DNA of 36,590 nucleotides. Source: Lachnospiraceae bacterium (GTDB taxonomy: Bacteria; Bacillota; Clostridia; Lachnospirales; Lachnospiraceae). Positions 30,919-36,590 of this stretch are shown here, piece after piece (the stretch's first letter is position 1; every line of letters starts with the position of its first letter). Position numbers and translations under genes: made by a program. The DNA is taken from the NCBI GenBank assembly GCA_017482485.1, contig JAFUMV010000045.1:1-36590 (forward strand), in the 5' to 3' direction. A model generated the notes under the pieces. It had not been told where the DNA came from. It searched no databases and worked only from the letters and a program-made list of their open reading frames with translations.

Positions 30919-32703
30919 TTACCAATCCTTCGGACTTACCGCTTTTCTCGGAATCGCCTTTAACTCCTTGATAAATGCGTCAGCATACTGTGTATATACC
31001 TCCCGCGGCTTTATGTGATATTTTTTGCAGAAATCCGCCGCAACACCTACCACCTCTCCAACCATTCCACAGGTCCGCATCACACGCACGGTTCCCAGCG
31101 CATCATGGGAAACGCTGATGTTTCTTCCTGCCAGAAACAGATTGTTAATATTTCTTGAATAAAAACAGCGATAGGGAACAAAATAAGGCGTCTCAAAATT
31201 TTCATGGTAATCCTTGGTCAAAAATCCATCTCCCTCATAAAACGCTGCATAAAATCGTCTATCCGGATAATGGACATCAAACCCCCAGGTGGAGGGAACA
31301 CAGGCATCATCATATTTTTTTCCCTGTCCCACCTCGCATTTTGTCAGGACAACATCTCCAAAAAATCTTCTTGATTCTCTTTTTCCGCCGATATAAGAAG
31401 CATATTCAAGGGAATAGTTTTCATAGCTGTTATCAAAATTCTTCAGGCAATCCCACGCACCATACATCGCTCTGAAATTGGTATCTCTTGCATACTCGGC
31501 TTTTGCGATCGGGTCCAGCTCACAGCCGCTTTCCCAAAACCAGCCTCCCAAGGACATTTCGCCCTCACCATTGTATACATCCCTGACACCGTCGCGTCCC
31601 GGAAAATCCACTTGTTTCAAATCAATTGCCCATGGGCACTCCGGAAATACCTGCGGTCTTCCCATATCTTTGACATGCCAGTGATTCGTCATTCCCATAT
31701 GACCATTTGTCGTGACCTCATGATCAGCCCCAGCCATATAGCCCAACGTACCATCACCGGTAGAATCAACAAACAAATCCGCAGAAAATAATTTATAGCG
31801 GTTCTGTTTCATATCAAATACTTCCACCGCTCGTATACTGCTTTCCTGCATCTGTACTCCTGTCACGATATGTTCAAGATACAGGCTTAAGTTTTCCTGT
31901 TCCTCCAGGATTCTTTGCTTCTTCTCATCCTCATACAGACACCCCTGATTGCTGCTTCCATAGTGTCCTTTATTTTTCTGCTCCAGCTCAGCTACAATAT
32001 TTCCAATTCCGGGAAACGGTTCAAAATTAGTCTCTCCGCCCAGCCATACACGAACCTCAGAACTGTTGTTTCCGCCTACAACCGGCCGATCCTGAATCAA
32101 AGCTGTCTTTATTCCTCTGCGGGCCGCTGAAAGTGCTGCACAGATTCCTGCAATTCCGGCACCGGAAACAATCAGATCAAAGTGTTCTTCTTTGGCAAAG
32201 CCTGTATTGCCCGTTAATTCCTTATAAAATTCTGTCAGCTCGTCTGTCTTAACCGGCGGAACAAAATCCCGGTTTTTGGAAAACAGAATCAAGCCGCATC
32301 GTCCCTCAAATCCGGTCAGGTCATGAAGGGTCAAAACGATTTTTTCCGTTTTGATATCCACCTTGCCGCCATCCTGCCAGCCCCAGTTATCACCAGTTGT
32401 TCCGAATTGTGTCTCCAGCAGTGTACCATTGACCCCAATCTGAAATACGCCCGGCGCCATATCTTTTTTCCATGGTGCAACCCAATTGTATGTATATACC
32501 TTGACGAAATACTCTCCTGTTTCCGGAAAAACCACTGTTGTTCTAGCATCTTTTACCGGTTTTCCCAATCCATGTGCCAACAAATATGGGACTCCCATAG
32601 TTGTAACAAACTGGGTATCCAAAGACCAGCCGCCATAATCTTCAAAATTTCCCATGCCAATCAAAATCATTGAAGTGCTGTTTTCTTTTCCTGTCCTTTC
32701 CAT
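30919..32703 (-). CDS. FAD-dependent oxidoreductase with N-terminal beta-sandwich domain
   Basis: A 594-residue flavoprotein of the FAD-dependent oxidoreductase group PF12831. Residues 1-150 form a jelly-roll-like domain (MGNFEDYGGWSLDTQFV, YLLAHGLGKPV, VVFPETGEYFVKVYTYNWVAPW) resembling carbohydrate-binding-like domains linked to such enzymes. From 175 comes the Rossmann FAD site DLIVSGAGIAGICAA (Gly181, Gly183, Gly186), then RPVVGGNNSSEVRVWLGGE, DLFVDSTGDGTLGYMAG and the closing LFLAGRNISVSHDALGTVRVMRTCGMVGE. There is no signal peptide. Its substrate is unknown; sitting first in an importer/GH20 operon suggests it oxidises a sugar-derived compound. AAGGAG lies 9-10 bases before the ATG. Confidence 0.85.
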   Translation of the reverse strand: MERTGKENSTSMILIGMGNFEDYGGWSLDTQFVTTMGVPYLLAHGLGKPVKDARTTVVFPETGEYFVKVYTYNWVAPWKKDMAPGVFQIGVNGTLLETQFGTTGDNWGWQDGGKVDIKTEKIVLTLHDLTGFEGRCGLILFSKNRDFVPPVKTDELTEFYKELTGNTGFAKEEHFDLIVSGAGIAGICAALSAARRGIKTALIQDRPVVGGNNSSEVRVWLGGETNFEPFPGIGNIVAELEQKNKGHYGSSNQGCLYEDEKKQRILEEQENLSLYLEHIVTGVQMQESSIRAVEVFDMKQNRYKLFSADLFVDSTGDGTLGYMAGADHEVTTNGHMGMTNHWHVKDMGRPQVFPECPWAIDLKQVDFPGRDGVRDVYNGEGEMSLGGWFWESGCELDPIAKAEYARDTNFRAMYGAWDCLKNFDNSYENYSLEYASYIGGKRESRRFFGDVVLTKCEVGQGKKYDDACVPSTWGFDVHYPDRRFYAAFYEGDGFLTKDYHENFETPYFVPYRCFYSRNINNLFLAGRNISVSHDALGTVRVMRTCGMVGEVVGVAADFCKKYHIKPREVYTQYADAFIKELKAIPRKAVSPKDW

Positions 32704-32776
32704 GATGCATATCTCCTTTCTTCTGCAATTCTCTTAAAAACACCACTGTATCATCAGATTTCATAGTAAAATAGTA

Positions 32777-32786
32777 GCAATATTGC
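32777..32786. promoter_or_regulatory. Palindrome in the divergent intergenic region
   Basis: GCAATATTGC is a perfect 10-base palindrome midway between the FAD oxidoreductase gene and yesN. It is a possible operator site for the importer operon. The minus-strand promoter around it could not be defined with confidence; the remainder of the 221-base gap holds the yesN promoter. Confidence 0.3.
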
Positions 32787-32863
32787 ATTGTTTATTCTAT
32801 ACATGAATTCCGTTTTTTTGCGCATAATTTCAGTCAACTTTTTCCTTTTGCTCCGCATTGATA

Positions 32864-32892
32864 TTGACTTTTTTCAATAAAAACGCTATATT
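32864..32892 (+). promoter_or_regulatory. Promoter of the yesN-yesM pair
   Basis: TTGACT (32864-32869) and TATATT (32887-32892) are separated by exactly 17 bases, 33 bases upstream of the yesN ATG. The upstream region is AT-rich. Confidence 0.7.
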
Positions 32893-32924
32893 TTTTTCTA
32901 ACACTTCATTAAAGCGAGGTTATT

Positions 32925-33728
32925 ATGTCTAATTTGCTTACCCTTTTTATTCTTGATGACGAAACACCCATAAGAGAAGAAATCAAAAGTATAGACTGGT
33001 CTTGCGTCCAGGCCACTGTAATCGGAGAAGCTGCCAATGGAAAAGATGGTCTGAAAAAATGCAGGCAGCTATGTCCCGATATTGTAATTGCAGATATTGA
33101 AATGCCTCTCATGAATGGTCTGGAATTTGCGGAGGAGCTCAAAAAGACCAATCCAAATGCACAGATTATTTTTTTGAGCAGCCATACAAATTTTTATTAC
33201 GCACAGAAGGGGATTTCACTGGGCGTATTGGGATATGTTATAAAGAACCTTTGTATGGAACAGGATCTTTTTCCTCTGATAAAAAAAGCAGCACAGAATC
33301 TGCATACAATGCGGGGACTGGAACTGCGGCACTCGAATTTAAACCTCAGCTTTCTGGTCAACCAAAGCGATCATACCAGCCTTAGACCGGAAATATATAT
33401 GACGCTGCACTTTATAGAAAATAATTATACGGATAAAATCACCATATCTGATATTGCAGAAGCAATTTCCATCTCCCCAGATTATCTTGGCAAACTATTT
33501 AAAAGTGAAACAGGTATATCCATCACCCATTACTTAAACGAGCTGCGCATCAAAAAAGCGATTATGCTATTGGAAAATACGAATCTGAAAGTATATGAGA
33601 TCGCCCAGCATGTTGGAATTGAAAGCTACAGATATTTCACGATTACGTTTCGGAAAATTACAGGAAAGTCTCCTACCGACTATCGACGAAAAGATAAACA
33701 AAGTGAGGAATTCAGAGATGTCTTTTAA
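32925..33728 (+). CDS. YesN-type response regulator with AraC DNA-binding domain
   Basis: A 267-residue two-component regulator. Residues 1-120 are a receiver domain: acidic pair Asp11-Asp12 in FILDDETPIRE, phospho-acceptor Asp57 in DIVIADIEMP, SSH at the switch position and Lys in GYVIKNL. Residues 165-260 are an AraC-type pair of helix-turn-helix motifs (ITISDIAEAISISPDYLGKLFK and LKVYEIAQHVGIESYRYFTITFRKITGKSPTDYR). The linker is shorter than in many YesN proteins. It is transcribed with its kinase, overlapping it by 11 bases, and divergently from the FAD oxidoreductase/importer 2 operon, which is its probable target. Confidence 0.93.
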   Translation: MSNLLTLFILDDETPIREEIKSIDWSCVQATVIGEAANGKDGLKKCRQLCPDIVIADIEMPLMNGLEFAEELKKTNPNAQIIFLSSHTNFYYAQKGISLGVLGYVIKNLCMEQDLFPLIKKAAQNLHTMRGLELRHSNLNLSFLVNQSDHTSLRPEIYMTLHFIENNYTDKITISDIAEAISISPDYLGKLFKSETGISITHYLNELRIKKAIMLLENTNLKVYEIAQHVGIESYRYFTITFRKITGKSPTDYRRKDKQSEEFRDVF

Positions 33729-35406
33729 GAACCATTACCTGACAACAAAATTTTTCATATCCATGTTTTCCATAAGTCTGATCATCTTCGTTATTTTGCT
33801 TGGTAAAAACATATTTGACAATACACAAGCAAGCATTCAGCGTACCGAAGACAGTCTTTTACTTGATGTGAACGCTTCAACTGAGTTCATTTCCGAAACA
33901 GTCAACACAGCGATTCAAACTGCATATAATATTTCCTTAAACAAAGACATATTAACTTCCGGAGACACCAGACGTATTAACAATTACCTTGAACAAATCC
34001 GGAACTACTCCTCTTCTCTCCAGAATATATATTTCTATTATCAGGAAAATATTTATTCCTCTGATCAGATATTATTGGATATTTATGGAAACGATTATTT
34101 AAATACCATCATCTCCGAAACCCAATACTCACCTTACATGATGTGGGATACCCCCTATTCGACGCTGATCGCACCTCATGCGATTCCTTTAATTTATTGT
34201 ATTGGAACCCGGGATGATTACGGCATCCTGGTTATGGAACTGAAATGTACGCAAATTGAAAAATATTTTGAAGCTGTATATGCCGCCAACAACATAGATT
34301 ACATTATCTACTCTGATGAAATCTCTGCCCCTATGTACTCCAGCTTTTCTTATGTCCAGACAAACAATATGAACGATGATGTTTTAAATCAGCTCAAAAA
34401 AATCCCTGCCGGCATTGATAATGCATCTATCTTAAATGTAGACAACACCAAATACTATGTATTTAAGGCTGCACCCCATCCGACCATTAACTTTTGTATA
34501 ATTTACCAATTGGATATCATTGAGAACATCAGGCCCTTGCTCTACAATTCTCTGTTAATATTTATCGCGTTTTCCGTGCTGTTAATTTTTACTTCCTATT
34601 GGATCTCCGTTAAGATAACTGCTCCCATCAATACATTTACCCAGCAGCTCAAATGGGTGTATGACCAAAACAGCCTGCCTGATATTATTGAAAATACATA
34701 TTCCGGCGATATTTTTGAAATGGTGGAAAACTACAACAACATGGTCTTGCTGATAAAGTCACTGGTAGAGGAAAAAGAACGCACGATAATTGAGAAAAAC
34801 ACTTTGGAAAAGCAGGTGCTTCAGCATCAGATAAGCCCTCATTTTCTTCACAATACACTAATCTGCATTGGCAATCTTGCAAAACAACACAAGACCCAGG
34901 AGGTGATACAGACCCTGCAGTCTTTGCTGAAGCTTTTGCCCTACTCCTTTGATAACACCAATGCCCTTGTTCCGTTAAAAAGCGAATTGGAGAATATCAC
35001 CTGTTTCATACAGATTCTTCAGGTTCGCTACGACCAAAAATTTGACTTAAGAATTGATGCAGAAAAATCCCTCCTGGATTTTCCCGTTCCAAAACTGATT
35101 CTGCAGCCGATTGTGGAAAATGCTGTATATCATGGCATCATTCCCAATCAGGTGCCGGGCATCATTCAAATTCATGCCTATCAAAGAGAACATTTCTTTT
35201 ATATTGATATTACGGATAATGGAATCGGAATGGAAAATATTGAAGAAAAGATCGCACAAAGTAAAGACAGTGAAGACAGAAATTTCAGTATCGGCTTGAA
35301 CAATGTAATCAAACGAATCAAGCTGCAATACGGAAACGGCAGTGATGTAGTCATTACCAGTCATATCAATCTTGGCACCACTGTCCATTTCCGCATACAG
35401 ACATAA
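33718..35406 (+). CDS. YesM-type membrane sensor histidine kinase
   Basis: A 562-residue kinase partner of the preceding regulator. Membrane segments are at about 12-29 and 278-297, enclosing an extracytoplasmic sensor of about 250 residues. A HAMP-like linker follows (VKITAPINTFTQQLKWV). The His-kinase box is HQISPHFLHNTL with phospho-acceptor His375, and the ATPase domain has PIVENAVYHG (Asn468), DNGIGM and SIGLNNVIKRI. The start at 33718 (MSFKNHYL) is chosen because GAGGA lies 8 bases upstream; the frame's 41 earlier codons only overlap yesN. Its stop lies 5 bases from the stop of the convergent FAD oxidoreductase gene, with no terminator between. Confidence 0.93.
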   Translation: MSFKNHYLTTKFFISMFSISLIIFVILLGKNIFDNTQASIQRTEDSLLLDVNASTEFISETVNTAIQTAYNISLNKDILTSGDTRRINNYLEQIRNYSSSLQNIYFYYQENIYSSDQILLDIYGNDYLNTIISETQYSPYMMWDTPYSTLIAPHAIPLIYCIGTRDDYGILVMELKCTQIEKYFEAVYAANNIDYIIYSDEISAPMYSSFSYVQTNNMNDDVLNQLKKIPAGIDNASILNVDNTKYYVFKAAPHPTINFCIIYQLDIIENIRPLLYNSLLIFIAFSVLLIFTSYWISVKITAPINTFTQQLKWVYDQNSLPDIIENTYSGDIFEMVENYNNMVLLIKSLVEEKERTIIEKNTLEKQVLQHQISPHFLHNTLICIGNLAKQHKTQEVIQTLQSLLKLLPYSFDNTNALVPLKSELENITCFIQILQVRYDQKFDLRIDAEKSLLDFPVPKLILQPIVENAVYHGIIPNQVPGIIQIHAYQREHFFYIDITDNGIGMENIEEKIAQSKDSEDRNFSIGLNNVIKRIKLQYGNGSDVVITSHINLGTTVHFRIQT

Positions 35407-35411
35407 TATCC

Positions 35412-36590
35412 TTATTCGCCTACAATTTTCTGAATCTCTTTTACATCAACATCCGCCAAAGGAATTCCGGCAGCTGTCGACAACGCGGCTGCCACTCCTG
35501 CCGCTTCGCCCAATGCAATGCAAACGGACATAATCCTGAAATTGGAATGTGCAAGATGGCTTCCGCTGATGTTTCTTCCTGAGAGCAGCAATCCCTCTAT
35601 CTTCTGCGGCAGCAGACATCCATAGGGTATCGTATAATCATTGGGCTGAGACCATTTCTTCTGAACACCTGTCTTATCCAAACTGGCTCCCGTCAGATTA
35701 TGTACATCAAAATTAAAGAAAGCCCTTCTTACTACCCAGTTATCATATACCTTGGCCTCCAGAATATCCTCTGCTGAAAGAGACTGATGTCCCTGAAAAT
35801 GTCGGGTTTCACGGATCCCCAGTAAGGAACCGGCGCTCATCAGCCAACACTTTTCATAACCCGGTACATATTCCTGAAGGAAACGGATGATTGGCTCAAT
35901 CTGAGAACGGCATGTCTTTAATCCTTCTGTGATACTTTCAGCATTTGTTCCGTCAATACTGATGGCATTTGTCATATTGCAGCATACTGTTCCGGGTGTA
36001 GGCTGCTCGTACAGCAGCACATGTCCTGCCGGGAAAGGAAGCATTCTGCTGGCCATCTCCTGCAGCTCACCCTTTTCAGTGGGTACTCTGGTTTCAAAAC
36101 TTGGAGGAAATACGGCTCTATCGTAATCAACACCGCCCACCTTAAACATCAATGTACAGGGCTGCATCTTCCCGTCTTCTTCCCGTCCTTTCCAATAAGG
36201 AACACCGGCTGATGCGGCAACATCTCCATCTCCAGTAGCATCTACGATACATTTTGCCCGGACATATCCTCGTCCACTCTTATTTTGAACGATCACACCC
36301 TGAACTTTTCCATCTTCGACTACAGCTTCGCAGACCAACGTATAGAACAGGCATTTGATGCCAGCCTCATCTGCCATCTCCTGCAGCACAATTTTTTGAA
36401 CTTCGTGATGGATCGCATTGCGCCCACAATGATTTTCCTCTACCCAGCCCAATAAACTGCATTTTTCATAGGCACGGTCAAAAATCTCCTGCAGTACCTT
36501 ACTGGAAGAACGTCCGCCCCAATGCGACATCATGCCGGCAGTGGCAATACCACCCAGACAATCCTGTGCCTCAATAATCATGGTCGATGC
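35412..36590 (-). CDS. Second FAD-dependent oxidoreductase, partial (5' end beyond window)
   Basis: A PF12831-type flavoprotein whose N-terminus is outside the window; the frame is open through the right edge. Visible are the end of the FAD site (IIEAQDCLGGIATAGMMSHWGG), CIVDATGDGDVAASAGVPYW, RHFQGHQSLSAEDIL and the closing LLLSGRNISGSHLAHSNFRIMSVCIALGEAAGVAAALS. About 390 residues are present; the missing part should be the first 30-40 residues with the GxGxxG motif, unless it also has an N-terminal extension. It is distinct in sequence from the oxidoreductase at 30919-32703 and convergent with yesM. The substrate is unknown. Confidence 0.87.
   Translation of the reverse strand, partial: ASTMIIEAQDCLGGIATAGMMSHWGGRSSSKVLQEIFDRAYEKCSLLGWVEENHCGRNAIHHEVQKIVLQEMADEAGIKCLFYTLVCEAVVEDGKVQGVIVQNKSGRGYVRAKCIVDATGDGDVAASAGVPYWKGREEDGKMQPCTLMFKVGGVDYDRAVFPPSFETRVPTEKGELQEMASRMLPFPAGHVLLYEQPTPGTVCCNMTNAISIDGTNAESITEGLKTCRSQIEPIIRFLQEYVPGYEKCWLMSAGSLLGIRETRHFQGHQSLSAEDILEAKVYDNWVVRRAFFNFDVHNLTGASLDKTGVQKKWSQPNDYTIPYGCLLPQKIEGLLLSGRNISGSHLAHSNFRIMSVCIALGEAAGVAAALSTAAGIPLADVDVKEIQKIVGE

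Noticed and set aside
1-36590. CRISPR arrays, insertion sequences, phage genes, tRNA or rRNA genes
   Set aside because: No repeat-spacer pattern, transposase or integrase-like frame, or recognisable tRNA/rRNA sequence was seen on reading both strands; a covariance search could still find short RNAs.

Overview
The window reads as a chromosomal segment of a gut-type member of the Clostridia, most likely Lachnospiraceae (Blautia/Ruminococcus-like). This rests on AGGAGG-type ribosome binding sites, LplB/LplC-type sugar permeases without a local ATPase, AraC-type and YesM/YesN regulators, an Asn T-box leader and a LexA box of the Firmicutes type. The assignment is inferred from gene families; no database was searched. 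Almost everything lies on the minus strand. The exceptions are a two-component pair at 32.9-35.4 kb and a regulator remnant at 25.3-25.7 kb.

Region 1 (1-4.8 kb) holds the 5' part of carB with its own promoter. Upstream is a LexA-controlled umuC-yolD pair whose polymerase gene is split by one in-frame amber codon. Region 2 (4.8-13.9 kb) is a glycan operon transcribed right to left: a membrane sensor/AraC regulator (also split by an in-frame amber codon just after its second membrane segment), a GH95-like enzyme, a lipoprotein-anchored double-thioredoxin/CcdA fusion, a GH38 alpha-mannosidase and a small unknown protein, ending at a clear terminator. Region 3 (13.9-17.7 kb) is an oligosaccharide ABC importer (two permeases, then the binding lipoprotein), also with a terminator.

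Region 4 (17.8-23.2 kb) is a housekeeping run: a DUF1653 protein, a cN-I-type 5'-nucleotidase, a single-chain SfsA-MutY fusion and a family 2 glycosyltransferase, with a small lipoprotein gene upstream. Region 5 (23.2-25.3 kb) is asnB under an Asn-specific T-box riboswitch with promoter, specifier, antiterminator sequence and terminator all readable.

Region 6 (25.3-36.6 kb) is a second sugar locus. A minus-strand operon runs FAD-dependent oxidoreductase, two permeases, binding lipoprotein, GH20 enzyme. It is divergent from a YesN/YesM two-component system, and a second FAD-dependent oxidoreductase runs off the right edge. A LacI-type regulator remnant lies tail-to-tail with the GH20 gene. None of the glycosidases or FAD enzymes has a visible signal peptide. 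The simplest reading is that oligosaccharides, plausibly from host glycoproteins (mannose, fucose and N-acetylhexosamine enzymes), are imported intact and processed in the cytoplasm.

The points most worth a second look are the thiol-disulfide membrane protein inside a glycan operon, the SfsA-MutY fusion, the paired FAD oxidoreductases around an importer/GH20/YesMN locus, and the two in-frame amber interruptions.
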